In this document: positions 51,249-63,994 of the stretch, one piece after another
How the letters are laid out: each line of letters begins with the position of its first letter
How positions within the stretch are numbered: position 1 is the stretch's first letter
Made by a program: the position numbers and the translations under genes
Source of the DNA: Astropecten irregularis
Lineage: Eukaryota > Echinodermata > Asteroidea > Paxillosida > Astropectinidae
Reading direction: 5' to 3'
Length of the DNA stretch: 64,000 nucleotides
Assembly (NCBI GenBank): GCA_963971285.1
Contig: OZ020246.1
Coordinates: forward strand, 20,195,217-20,259,216
The notes under the pieces: model-generated
What the model saw: only the letters and a program-made list of their open reading frames with translations
Database searches by the model: none
What the model was told of the DNA's origin: nothing

Positions 51249-51442
51249 CAGTGGAAGGCCGCTGTAAGCCTAACGAACAGGCCTACCGAACATAATTTGG
51301 CTATATTCTGAACACCATCCTTTGCTCCCAATTTTAGGATACAATGTATAGACCTGCTGAACATTGATCACGTTAATAACCAACTATCACTATAACGGAC
51401 AATTTCTGTGGATTCTGGCGTGTTCGTATACTAGTTCCACTG
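51249..51442. repeat. pogo-like MITE with TA flanks
   Basis: Begins CAGTGGAAGGCCGCTGTAAG, ends ATACTAGTTCCACTG; TA on both sides. Interior CTGAACACCATCC and CAATGTATAGACCTGCTGAACA is shared with 34140-34320 and 17500-17770. Confidence 0.7.
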
Positions 51443-51497
51443 TAGGCCTACTTAATCTAGACAAAATCAAATGGTGTGACATAAAAGTCAGATTTTT

Positions 51498-51643
51498 AAT
51501 GGGAGACTTTTGAGAGTCAGTCTTCAAGTCAACAGCGCATGCCTGCACGCACAACAGCGCGGATGCAAAACAACGCGCACATGCTCACGATTGCGTGCGC
51601 GTGCGCTGTTTTCTTAAAGACCAACTCTCAAAAGTCTCCCATT
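51498..51643. repeat. MITE, AATGGGAGACTTTTGAGA family
   Basis: Ends AATGGGAGACTTTTGAGAG and CTCTCAAAAGTCTCCCATT are inverted; the centre is alternating CG/CA-rich (GCGTGCGCGTGCGC). Shorter copy in SRCR A intron 3. Confidence 0.85.
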
Positions 51644-52302
51644 GGTCAGTTGGTACATGTACTGGTAGCTCTATTACAATACAACAATATACTCATAGTA
51701 TACAGCATACTGTACATTTGTACCTGTACACATGTATCATTGATTATCATCTTGAACAAGGTAGCCTGAGAGAAATGCAATCCAAGTTCAGACTGAGGCT
51801 TGGCATTTAATTTGGGACAACACTACAACTGGGCATTAGAATATCTAGGCCTATACACTGTATGTACACCGTACACGTGTACATGTACAGTACATGTTTG
51901 TAGATGGTGTTGTTTGCTTCTTCGACACCCTACAAATTTCTGTCCTTGGTGCATCCGGCCAATGAGGATATGGGCACAGGCCACAGATCTGCACACAAGT
52001 CACATACATTGCATGTACATTTACCTTGATATACCCAAAGTGTTTTCAGATAGAGTGTAACCAAATCAACGTCAATTCTTGGCACATTACACAGTAATAT
52101 GATACTGACCTGTTTTTCTTTGGTTAATACCCATACACTAGTTTATTGTGAATCTCATGGAAGATTAACAAACACCTTGGAATTGACCAGTCAGGCGCTA
52201 TGCATATCCCAAGGGTTATTCCTCATTAATCTTCAATGAATATGCGCATGTCAAACAGCCAACCTAATGTTGGTCACTTGCACATTGTGTACTAATCTAC
52301 GG

Positions 52303-52323
52303 TTGGGGGGGGGGGGGGGGGGG
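52303..52323. repeat. Poly-G run
   Basis: About 21 consecutive G with a TGGGAG.. continuation, able to form quadruplex structure. Confidence 0.8.
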
Positions 52324-52924
52324 TGGGAGAAGGGAGGGAGGAAAGGTAGGCGACTTATCGCTTAACGAACCTTCCCCCCTAAGGACCCTTTTCATGTGGC
52401 GGATTGACGTCATATCTCGCAACTCGATCGCCATCCTCATCAAACCTTTCCCACCCGAGTCTCTGTCATCCTAGATCTGCGGCAGCTGAGCTGGGGGGAA
52501 AGCGGGCAACTGTCATGGTTGACTGGGTTTTTGTCCTCATCCCTCAAACTTACAGTGTCTTTTGCCCTTTCTGATTCTGTATTAATGCCCAAGCCGGCCG
52601 GAAACAACTAGACTTTGGTGATACTTCCCCTCAATACTTCATGCCCTGCGTGACAGTGACACTCCAATATCATTTCAAATTCATACAGTGTACATAGATG
52701 GATCATTTTTTTAGGCTTTTACATACATGTACAGTGTACCTGTATGACACTCACAGCATGAAACTTGAGGCTTTGCATGGTTTTGGAGGATGTCGTGCCA
52801 TATGAAGAATCGTTTTGGCAACATTGCAATTTGACGTCTCTCTGACCTTATAAAAGTGCAGGTTTGGAATGAATACACATGTCTCAGTGTTAATTTCCAT
52901 TGCAACGATTGAATATTCAGATTA

Positions 52925-53098
52925 GGTTCGTCCTTCACTAAGTGTGTATCAACACTGCTTGCTCAATGCTGTTTGAGTCAGTGCAGCGCACACGAAAAAG
53001 TCATGCCCTGACTCAGGTGGGAATCGAACCCACGACCTCCTGCTTGATACATGTACACCACAGACGTCATATCACTAGACCACCAAATGTGGTGGGGC
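52925..53098 (-). repeat. tRNA-derived SINE
   Basis: On the minus strand: A-box-like TGGTCTAGTGATATG, then GAGGTCGTGGGTTCGATTCCCACC (B box GGTTCGATTCC, T-arm stem GTGGG/CCCAC). The 7-base acceptor strands do not pair, so it is a SINE or tRNA pseudogene rather than a tRNA gene. It continues into CTGAGTCAGGGCATGAC. Confidence 0.7.
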
Positions 53099-55077
53099 AG
53101 GTAGGTTAATTTGAATTCAATATCGTAGCGGGTATCCCAGTAGTATTAGATTATCTTAAATATGAACTGGGCTGCTTCACTAGTGAAATTTGTGAAAGAT
53201 GGTTGGACCTGTTTAGACTATTCAGACTGTACAGTCGACTTGACACCTCCTTGATGCAGGACAGTTTTTCCATGGATAAGGGCACCAGAACATCATGCTG
53301 GGCCTGCAAGAACATGTACATGTAATTGTCTTACTGGAGCAGCGTGGCTGTGATCAGGGGCAGGGAGGCTCTTAGTTGCCTCTCCGCGGAGTTCAAGTCA
53401 CGATGATCTTCACTAAATGTCGGGGTGCGGGGTGCCTCTCATCAATCATTAATGTGCGGCTGTTGTTCCTTCTCGACGGTAGACCTGCTCTGCCCATAAA
53501 CCATTTGATTTACCGGTACATTATTATGTATCTCGCGACGTTGATCATGAGTATGACTAACACATCAGCATTGTTCATGTACATACCTTCTTCCTTTTCA
53601 TGCACGTGACATTATGCATGCAATACTTCAAGTTCAGGCTTTAAACCAAAGAGCAATAAATACCGGTTTATTGGGTAATTCTTCCTTAATCCCAGATTTT
53701 CACATCCATAAATGTCCACTTTGTTTCTGTGCATGAATAATCTAAGCATTGATGGATTTGAACATCTGTTGTCCTGTGAATTTGATTGTTATAATATTAC
53801 GTGAGGCTGATTTGCATTTGAAGTACAAAATAGTCGGCAGTGCGGTTAGGTTTGCAGGAATTGCAGGGTCTTTACATTTTATACACAACACACACATCCA
53901 AATGTTTATCCTTTGGGAGACATGGCTTTCTTCTCTTGTACTAGGAACACTCTCTGAATCACTTTCCCGAGTTGAAATTGAAATTTCTAGCGAACGTCAC
54001 TTTTTTAAAGTATAAAATATTTCCTCTTTGTGACAGTTAAGTAGGGCTATGTGTACCTTGGAAGTTCCTCCTTTTTGAGTTTATTCCATACAGTTATCAG
54101 TTTTTTGTGATAACTTTCCACATGGAGAGTGTAGACCTGTACACCTTTAGAATTTCCCTGAATCCCTGTGGAGTGTGGAGACATATACATGTATTAATCC
54201 TACATTGTACAGTATGTATTGTCCTAGGTCTCTACAATGTGATCAGGATGTCTTCTATTGTGTTATGACCGGGAAGAAAATTATGTTCATGTTATCGTGA
54301 TGAATAAATGAAATTGAATTGCATTGAATTGAATTGAATTATCAGTGCACAAGTCACAATTGCATTATAACATTGTACATACTGCGGTCGTCATGCAACG
54401 CACATTGCTTTCCCCCATCATGCACAGGCATGACAGGAAGGCTGCCATTGTCACATTCACACATTCTCAACAGGTTGTATTGTACAAAGCGCTAAAGATT
54501 GATCTAAGTTACATGTAATGTGTGAATTAAACCTACATGTAATTGCTGATGTCACAATATGAATCACTACAGTGTACATGTATATGGTGATCCTCACAAC
54601 TCATCGTAAGAATAAGTTATTGCGATTAATCTTTAATAGTGCTTTGTGAAATCCTGGTGCCATAGATAAAGAAAACAAACACAAACAGTTGGTCTATTGG
54701 TCTACACTCTACTCTAGCATGTCTGGTGAAGGGTTGGCCTGAAGGCATTTCACTCTATGTGGGTGTCATCTTTTGAGGTTAATTCAGAAGAAAAAAACAA
54801 GATTTCTAATGAAGTCAATAGTCTACCTGTTTAACCCTAACCCTCTACACTCAATACCATAAGACAATAGACCTTTTTCACGGTGCATCCATCCCCATTC
54901 GAAGCAGTGTAATGAAATCGAGGCTTGGATTCGAAATAGTCTGGTACCCGTTTTCTTTTGTGAATTTGTGTTATATTTTCCAACGGGTATACAAGGAAGG
55001 CAACAAAAATGGATGTGCCGTGAAAAAGGCGTATAGGTGCTTACCACACATTACCTACCAATCTCCACAGGGGAACA
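53099..55077. other. Intergenic, repeat fragments only
   Basis: 53973-54250 is related to 61736-61930 (GAAATTTCTAGCGAA, ACCTTGGAAGTTCCTCCTT). An (ATTGA)n microsatellite lies at 54308-54338. No coding exon recognised. Confidence 0.5.
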
Positions 55078-55230
55078 GGGGCTGTTTCACTAACGCTTTG
55101 CGATTATCGCTAAAGCCCAAATCCATCCCTACATAGAAAATTGCAACGCAAAGTAGCGATCGATTTTCCGTTTAGCAGTGGATTTGGGCCGATTTTACTA
55201 ATGCTTTGAAGCGTTAGTAAATTCGGCCCC
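55078..55230. repeat. Palindromic MITE related in form to the GGGGTCGATTTC family
   Basis: Ends GGGGCTGTTTCACTAACGC and AAATTCGGCCCC with CTTTGAAGCGTTAGTAA; the centre holds AAATCCA..TGGATTT inverted blocks. Confidence 0.65.
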
Positions 55231-55527
55231 TGGATCTGTACAAATACATATGTGCGTACCACACAAATCACACAAATCACATTGTTGTGTTTTGTGGTAT
55301 TCAGGGTATTACTACATGTACATGTATATGACCCCAGGAAAAACCATGACTGGTAAATGGGTAACACATACATGATGTGGGTTAGGGTTTCAATAATGTA
55401 CACTATGTAGACATTTCCACTGGTTTGTACACAAACTTGTATTTTTAGATATCTTCCAAACCCATTTACAAAAAATGGCATCAATAAAAATGCCTTCATT
55501 GTGAGAAAAAGTTTAGTGCATAAGGGC

Positions 55528-55745
55528 AATTCCATTGTAACTTCCGTTACATGATAAGTGACTTTGGCCTAGATTTCTTGATCAATCCTTCTTGAAAGAC
55601 TCCATTAGAATGTTTTATATTAGAATAGAATCAGCAAGTATGTACCACTTGTGATTCCTTGAAGTGCATGAAAATGTGCCAAAAAGAGTTAACTTGCGTT
55701 ACAAAATACACACCAAAGTACCAAACCATGGAATCAATTGCCCAT
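55528..55745. repeat. Second copy of the repeat at 78-275
   Basis: Shares GGGCAATTCCATTGTAACTT-like start, AAGTGACTTTGGCCT, TTGATCAATC.TTCTTGAAAG and TTCCTTGAA.TGCATG with the start of the window. Confidence 0.7.
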
Positions 55746-57187
55746 AAGCTCGGCTTTTTAGGACAATTGTGTAGGTAGGCGTGGACTGTACACTTAGGTT
55801 GAGGGTAGAGCTGTGCCCACTGCCAAAACTAAGGGTAAGAGTGAGCCGGCCGAACATTCTCTTCCATGATGATCAAGTGATTGTCTCATATCTGCCGTCA
55901 CGTCACGCTTGGGAAGGTGTCAAACAGAATGCCGGGCCACCTGATGTCATCGTGAATACATCAGTGTAAGATTAAAGGGTCTGGCCGACCGGTTAATGGA
56001 ATAGGATAATACCCATTCAACCACGTGTGTACTGAGTCAAACTACTCTGGTAACCTCAATCTAAAATCATGTCAAGGCAGAGATTACACCCAAAGAGATC
56101 AGCAAAGTGGACATTTTATGTATATCCTGTAATCCTTTACCATATGAAATCTAAATTTCCTTGCAATTTTATTTATAAAGCAGCCTATAATGCATTATCA
56201 GGATTCAGGACTCATCAATCTCCAAAGGCATTACATTTTTCAATAGGCCCAGGTTGGGGCCAGAAAGCCCAGTGCTGGCAAGGAAGGAAATACAGTACAT
56301 GTACAACGCCCCACGCCCAACAACACCCGGATGAACTGAAGCCTTTTCAAAGAATCTTCAATGACAAATTGACTTTCCGTGTGTTGGCCTGTTGTGCTTA
56401 CCCTTTGGTATCGTTGCATGCAATGTGTACTGTGTACATATTGGTAATATATGCAGTTTGTTATGTGGCAGGATTCTTGTGTGGAGACAAAGTTCAAAAA
56501 AGCTTTTTGTTAATGTACCGGTACTTTGTGTGAACTAGCGCAAATTTATGTACATAGTCCAAAGGTTTTGGCATGCTAGACCTTTCATGAAAAGGGTTTT
56601 CGTTGTTGGTTCACAATATTTCTGATAATATTCCGAAGATTTTCAATAAAGTTTCATTAAAAAAAATACACAATGTACACCTGTAGGCCTACATGTACAT
56701 GTACATGTATAGGCTCCTATTCCAGTCTCTTAAAATACATGTAGCTACATTATGACCGTTAGTTACCGGTAGGTGTTTCTATCCATGTGCCTCACAGAAT
56801 GAAGTTTAAGCCAATATTTATTTAAGCACTCTGCTGGGATGTTTTAAAAATAATATTAAGACCACACATAAATGTTGTATTTAATGAGTGGCATTTAGGT
56901 TTTGCGACAGAGGAATAACACTCAGGAGTAGGACTGAAAACATCTGAGTTTTTTCCGGTAAAAAAGTGAAGCTTTCTGGTCTCAGTGGTCTGGTCAATAA
57001 CGCATCCATATCATTTTTCATACACGTACACCTGGCTTGCAACTTTTCCTCGGATCAGCTGATTTCTTCATTTTTCTCATCACACTCATGCCATTGAAAA
57101 TAGAAAAAAACCTTTGGTTTTTGTCAAAGAAATGCAGATTCATGGGCAAATATATCTTGCAAAGATTGGAATTTCCTTGGTGTTTTG
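55746..57187. other. Intergenic, no recognised gene
   Basis: Rich in ACATGTACATGTACATGTA runs (around 56690-56710). 57106-57170 is a fragment of the TTAA MITE next to the full copy that starts at 57192. Confidence 0.4.
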
Positions 57188-57191
57188 TTAA

Positions 57192-57547
57192 AGATAGTGT
57201 CATACTTTGGTTTTTATCACAGAAATACAGATTCATGGGCAAAAATATCAAGACAGATACAGTAACACTCATCTGTGAAAATTTCAGTCCCATACGTTGC
57301 CCACTTTTTGAGAAAACAGTGAAAAACACCACAGTTTTTCTTAAGTCTTTTCTCTTTTATTTTTAATGTTTTTTTAGAGCAAAAAGATTTTTGGTCGTTG
57401 TTTTACTCTTTTCTGGATAAATACAGCATTTCAGGCGGAAACATTTTAACGATATGTTTCTACCAGCACCATCTTCATACCCTGTAAGTTATAGGTAAAT
57501 CTGTGAACATTTCTGTTTTGGCTTCTTACCAAAGTTTGATATTACCT
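57192..57547. repeat. TTAA-flanked MITE, near full length
   Basis: Left TTAA (57188-57191), AGATAGTGTCATACTTTGGT end; right end TTTGATATTACCT followed by TTAT. 356 bp, same interior as the copy in SRCR A intron 2. Confidence 0.8.
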
Positions 57548-57899
57548 TTATGTCTGGGTTACATGCGTGATACACGTACACGTATGCAGATCCATACACG
57601 CAAACGCTGTAGATTGCATACCTTGTGCATGAAAAAAAAACCCAGAAAAACAGAAAAAACAAAACAAATTGGTTCCGCTGCATTCAGTTTCCCATCACGT
57701 GTTCGGTAGCACCAAAGCTCCGCCTACTTGCACAGCCCAACTTCCTTCATTCAATGCATATATATAATATTTACAGTGGGGGCGGGTGTGAAATTGGTAT
57801 TATTGATCGATGTACATGTATTAAAGTCACCTTGTTTTTGTTCTCTGCTTTTTCCCTCATCACAGATGCAGTTGTCGACCGTTGTCACTTTATGCAATT

Positions 57900-58641
57900 G
57901 TTTCCATTCGTCGTCGTGATGCGGAGAGCTGCAAACGCATAGGCTCGTCGCTTCTCTGCATCCCCACCGTTTCAGAGAGGGAGGTCTGTCTCGACCCTGC
58001 TAACGGCATCTTAATAAAACCGGTTGGGTAGAAAAAGCACTGCTTTGATTCCTTGCGGAGATTGGATTCGGTGCATTACGTCAAAAATAATGAAAAACCA
58101 TGCCGATCAGTAAGAAGCTTAAGTGCAGTGCAGCTCTCTAACAGACCATACATCACGATACTGGGAATGCTTGACTGCTCAGAAGGCTCGCAAGTTCAGT
58201 GACCAACTACAGTGTGAACACCACCTTCACACACACACACACACACTGCCATTTTTCAACCTGGATTTGGTGACGATATATGCCTCCGTAGGTTCTTCCC
58301 ATCCCCCCTCTCTCTCTCTCTCACTCACTCTTTCTCCGTCTTCATGGGACAGACTGTTGGTGCGATAGCCTGTTAACCTCATTGATGAGGTGTTTATTCA
58401 GTGTCGGTCTCCGTTGACCCATCTTGATGAGGGGACTGTGCTCCCTGGTGGGTGGATTCTGAGCCGCGGAGCCTGCCGGGAGATCGAGATCGCGCCTCGG
58501 ACGATATTTAAGGTCGGCGGGACGGAGATAGATGGTGCTTGGATGAAACGCTGGCAACTTTGACTTTTTTGTTGTTGTTGGCCTCATCTGCCTGACTGCC
58601 GTGAATATTCGTCCATCGCACTAAAGTAAAGCCACATGGAG
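57900..58641 (+). promoter_or_regulatory. Likely promoter and first exon of an unidentified + strand gene
   Basis: Less AT-rich and richer in CG than its surroundings (58380-58520). It ends GCCACATGGAG|GTGAGA at 58631-58641, an ATG in good initiation context followed six bases later by a strong splice donor. CA and CT microsatellites lie at 58226-58247 and 58308-58334. No transcript evidence. Confidence 0.4.
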
Positions 58642-61600
58642 GTGAGACATTTTCCAAACTTTGTTTTCATTTTTGAAATTCGGAATGCTCATTGAATTTT
58701 TTTTTAACCATCTTTATAAGGTCTTGATTAGCTTGAAAGAGAATGTACAGTTTGTACAAATTTATCAGCCAATTAGTCAAGTGGTTCTTAAAAATACATG
58801 CACTGAATTTCAAATTTGTTTTAAGTTTTCTTTAGTGCAGCAAATGTCATTGTATTGAATCGTTTATAAATTATGGAAACTTTTATTTTAAAGGTAGTAT
58901 CATACTTTGGTTTTTGTCAAAGAAGTACAGATTCATTGGCAAAAATATGAAGGAAGATACAGTCACAGTCATCTGTGAAAATTTCAGGATTAGACAAATT
59001 AGGGGGAGGGTAGTAAATGTGCCCAATTCAGGAATTGAGCTCTAAGGCCAATGAATTATTAAACACTACTTTTCTTGTCTGACCTTAAGGCCCAATCAAG
59101 TAGATTTGAGTTAGGCGGACCTGACGTTTCAATCTAAGCAGGATTTTTCTCAAAGGTTTACATACAGTATGGGTAGGAGGGCCAGACGTTTCGATCTTAG
59201 CATGATCTTTCTCAAAGGTTTACGTTTGTAAAATTTTGAGCCTGACTGTCCTGACAACATTTCTTTTCACATTGTGTACATGTACATACATGTATGTATA
59301 CAAAAGCCATGGAAATTGGTCGACCCTCTTTTTTGTAAATGTTAACCATTGCCCCCTTCCCCTCTTCTTATAAATGCATTAGTCCAAAATTGCTTTACCC
59401 AGGTAAATTAATCATGTTAATGGACTTGAGCTTCTTCACTGTCCCTATGTTTTCACTGTTTCCGGGTTTTTAATCTCAATTCTAACTACAGTGCCTGTAG
59501 TGGACATGTAGTATGCTAGCGCTGGACAACTACTGTCGTCATGTACATGTATTGGTATGGGTGTGCATATTTTCAAGTGCTAACTAGTGCTGTATTGTAT
59601 GGTATTATTGTTCAGCATTCTGTTCTCTGGTCCAAGACGTCCACTGTTTCATGTTTGTCCATGTGTGTAGGCCTACACAGTACACACAGCCACGTACAAT
59701 TACCAATTATGTTGGTTCAGCACCCAACATAAAACCTTTTTAAATCAGCATTTTGTCACCCTGTCAAGCATGGCAGGATAAATACGGTACATGTGTAACG
59801 CATGTATCAATGTACATACATGTATATTCATACATGTACAATGTATTCCTTTATTACAGTACCTGAAATGCTTCACTTGGTACATGAAGCATGTCATCCA
59901 TCCAAGCTAATTTACTTGAGCAAAACATATCCTCTTTTTTTCACTCCATTGGGCGGATAAAAGCCTCTTAAAACAGGCTTGAGTGTTCACGCACAGTGCG
60001 TACTGGACCTTGTAATGTACACGTATAAAATGAGTCAGAAACTGTATACATGCATGCATAGTTTGCATACTATTTGGTATTATACAATGTAAGTTTCAAA
60101 TCAAAAAGTCAAAATCTGCGATGAAGGTGCAGGTTGTCAGAATGTTATGGATTAAACATTCTTCGGACATTTTTCCGTCTGACAGTTTGAAGTCCACAAA
60201 ATACAAACTTTATGAAATCTTATCATGTACAAAAATGTACACATGCATGCGGTTATCTCTACTATGTATACAGTATTTCTACATGTAACGCGTAAGATAT
60301 TGGCTGTTATCTAGAATAGGCATCTACATGTACATGTACTGTAGATGCACTAAGTTGACAATTTTTATTGTTAGGAAAATTGAGTCGGATATCATTATCA
60401 ATGCGAGGGGGAGATCCCTCTCAGTCCCAGCTGCAATGTGACCCGGGTTCGATCCCAGCTTGGGTCATACTGTTATCTGTATACTATGTATTATGTGACC
60501 CGAGCTGTGCGTTGGTTCTCTCCTACTGTTCATACTGTATGAGACCATTCTCTGTCTTCTATTAAAATATGCACTTAAGAAAAATATGTCTTTAAAGGGC
60601 AGCTGAATAAGCTGATACATTAGGAGACATTGAAATGTCTCCCTAATTCCTGATGTCTCCCAAATTTTCACTTTCAGATGCTACACACATGTACATGTAC
60701 ATACGTGTCCCTGATGAAGTTTATAATGTATACATAAGTATATTCCACCTGACCATATTTGGTACACATGTGTGTGATTGTGGCTGTGGGGACTGTTGTC
60801 CAAATAGCTCTACCCAAAGCAGGTGTATTCTTAATTACACACTTAAATTGTCAAAATATCAGTTTGCAATGTGGACATAATATCTTTTCACAGAAAAAAC
60901 AGATCCAAGTCTGGTAATATTGAATCAAATAAATGAAATGAACAAAACAAAAATTGAAATTACATATGTATACAAATCTTATAGGCCTATAGTCTAATAG
61001 GACAAAAAGGTGGAGAAGTATGGAAATGTGTAATTATAAAATCATTGTTTCTTTTGTCCTTTTCTCATTTTGTCTATGTTGTTTGTCTGGCATCTCCCTG
61101 TTTGTTACAGTGCTGCAGTGAAGTGTAATATGCCCATTCTAATCATAAATGACGTTTCCCATGTAATGTGAACAGCTGCAGATAATGTCCTTGTAAACAT
61201 GTACATTTCTGCACCTGAAAAGTGTCTACTAAGTACTACATATTTTTTTGTCATTCATTCATAACTTCACCTGTGTGCGTTTTTAACCTGAATGGGAAAT
61301 TTAATGATACCATACATCATTCATTTGTGGCTTTTGTGCCTACATCACGCCACACACTACTAGTCAAAAGCTCACAAATCATAATATCCTGTGTAGTGCA
61401 CAAAGCATGTACAGTATGTGCACAGGACTACTGTACACTTTAAAGCAAAAACTTCAAGGTAAGGGGGTTTCCCACGTACATGTAGGAACACAATTTCACA
61501 AGTGAAGCATAAAAATGATACACATGTGTGCACTTATCCTATAGGCCTACGCACCATTGATAATCTACTTGGTTTGACAGGATACCCACATCCAACAATA

Positions 61601-63264
61601 GGACAAAGAGAAGTTCAAATTCATGTACAGTGTACAATGTACATATGTATTGCAGGCCTACTTGTGTACTATTATGAAAACTATCTGAAGCGCAAAATTG
61701 AAATTGCTCCCATTTGAACCAGAATCACTTTTCTGGATTGAAATTTCTAGCGAATGTTCCTTTATACCGGGTAGGCTTCTCTTTGCAATAGATACTGTTA
61801 TTGTACAGTAAGTATGCCTTGGAAATTCCTCCTTGTTGAGTTAATTCATCAGTTTCATGAAAAACTTGTGGAGACTCGCATGTATAATTTTCCTATGGAG
61901 ACATTGATCCTATTTTGCTTGGTCTCTATTAAAAGACAATGCATTCGCAAAAAACAAAACCATACATACATGTATCTCCACTAGGATGTAAATTCAAGTA
62001 TGAGTGAGCCTACAGTGTACTATGTATCTGATCTGTGTTGAAAATGTTCAAGTGTGAAAAGGGTTGAAAAAAATCTTGGGGTTCGATCCGGTTCCAACCC
62101 CGAGATTTTGGATAGTGTGAAAAGACTTAGATATAGATACTCTCCTTCCTCCATGGTCAATGGTCTTTCATGGAGATAACTGTACAGATGTCGATGACCT
62201 TGAATGTGAGTGAGTTATTGCTGACTGGGATCCAGTGATCCTGCACGGGACTGTGAAGCCAAGGGCTGGGCTGTCATACATGACTTCAATTATGTACCCC
62301 CTGCTCCAGTGACACCCATCCTACTGTTGAGCAGATTTGTACAGAGGCATTGTGAAAGTCTGCATTTGTATGACAATGCACTAGTACTAGTAGCATGTTA
62401 TGTAAACCATGTTGTGTACACTGACACTGTATGAACATGGAGGAAGGAAGAGATTTGTGCAGTGAACTGGTCAGGCCTATACATTTATGTAAATACCAGT
62501 GAGCCATATTCTGCAAATGTGTATACCCGTACATGCTTTTCCGCACATGCATTCATGTGATGTACACGATAAAGGCCTACATGTACATGTACATTGTACA
62601 CATGTTTTCATTTGTGGTAACATTAGGCAAATGTTCCAAACTACATTCTTGCATACATTTCAGCTAGATTCCCCTGTACCTGTATTAAAGTACATTATGT
62701 ATGTAAGTACTAAGTATAAAGTCATGGTGCGTAAATATGTACTGTACATAGTGTGCATAGTGTATACAATTACATACTACAGGTATGTCTCTCTCATATG
62801 TTTTAGTTACGGCCTTTTATTGTAATGCGCTTTTGATCATTATATATATGTAAAGAGCGCAATATAAAAGTTATTATTAACATTATTATTATTAAATGTA
62901 CATAGTGCACATATTGTACAAACTGTACTTTGAAAATTTGCTTGTAATTTTATTTTTAAAAAATCATGTTAAAACTGTTGAGAATCTATTACCCCAAATA
63001 ACACGATAACAATATTGCTAAACGGTAGGAGGACCTGAATTTTTATCCAGACAAGATATTTTACCAAGACTAAACATTTTTAAAATTCCTTGTTATCCCT
63101 ACCTCTCTTTCATCAATGATCTACATGTAGATTGTTGATTTGGTCATTTATACATTAAAAAAAACAAATTGTCTTTTGCTGTAACTGTATCAGTTTATGA
63201 ATATACAGTAGTTTGAAACTTGTTACTTAAAATTTTTTCTTTTCTTCTTTCTCCTTTCCTACAG
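58642..63264. other. Probable large intron with repeats
   Basis: 58892-58986 is a truncated TTAA MITE. 59108-59155 and 59160-59215 are copies of the GGACCTGACGTTTCGAT repeat. 60378-60460 has a polymerase III B-box-like GGGTTCGATCCCAGC, perhaps a SINE. 61736-61930 matches 53973-54250. No further exon could be identified with confidence. Confidence 0.4.
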
Positions 63265-63349
63265 GTACGAATATTCCCCGGAAGATGACATCCCACGATT
63301 ATTAGAAGAAAAACAAAAACATTCAACTCGACAACTGATAAGGTACCAG
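63265..63349 (+). CDS. Internal exon of an unidentified gene
   Basis: TTTCCTACAG acceptor, 85 nt, CAG|GTACGT donor. Only one frame is open: one base, then YEYSPEDDIPRLLEEKQKHS and TRQLIRYQ. The peptide is charged and looks like genuine protein, but I do not recognise the family. It needs two leftover bases from the upstream exon, whereas ATGGAG at 58636 leaves none, so at least one exon between them is missing from this annotation. The gene runs off the right edge. Confidence 0.55.
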
Positions 63350-63407
63350 GTACGTGTACACTATTGCCTGCCCCAAAACCGTCCTCAAACAAACTGACAG
63401 GCTTGGG

Positions 63408-63600
63408 GCCATCCATAAAGTTTGTATGCACGAAATGATGACTGTTCAAACCCCCCTCCCCCTGTACACATTGTGTACGCAATGGTCCCACCCAACCCAC
63501 ACAACCCCCCACCCCCCTCTCCTGTACGCATGCATTCCACATTATGTTTTTCAATTCTCAGGGTACCTTGTTTTAGCATCATTAAAATCAATCAATCAAT
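63408..63600. repeat. GGGGCCGTCCATAAAGTA-family fragment
   Basis: GGGGCCATCCATAAAGTTTG, TGTACACATTGTGTACGCAA with C-runs, and TACCTTGTTTTAGCATCATT in the same order as in 39284-39480. Confidence 0.75.
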
Positions 63601-63631
63601 TATTAATCAGTTGGAGCATGCAATATTCTAT

Positions 63632-63994
63632 ATTATATAACACCTTAGTAGATCCTTGTCATTTGATTGGAGGATTGTATGTCACGTGATATTTGATAAA
63701 TAGACAAATCATGGCTTACGTCACAACCGTTGAAATTTGTTCCATCCACCGTGCATTTTTGGTGCCATCCGATTTGTACCATTGCACGCCAGGGACTCTA
63801 ATATGTGATTGGTCAAGCGGCGTTCCATTTATTTGTCACTGCATGCGCGCGTACGCGTTGGTGTGCAACGCGCGTTACTTTAATAAGAGCATAAAGTTTG
63901 CCAAGATTTTAAGCTTTTTTTGTCTCGCTAACTCTTAAAATGTTATCCTCCAATCAAAATCAAATGACAAAGATCTACTTAGATGTTATATAAA
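63632..63994. repeat. MITE with about 45-bp inverted ends
   Basis: Left end TATATAACACCTTAGTAGAT, then CATTTGATTGGAGGA; right end TCCTCCAATC, CAAATGACAAAGATCTACTT, AGATGTTATATAA. No coding capacity. 363 bp. Confidence 0.8.

Noticed and set aside
52925-53098. Functional tRNA gene
   Set aside because: A and B boxes and T-arm are present, but the acceptor stem does not pair and the spacing is too long.
58636-63349. Direct splice of ATGGAG (58636) to the exon at 63265
   Set aside because: The joined frame reads a stop after eight further codons; the only open frame needs two leftover bases.
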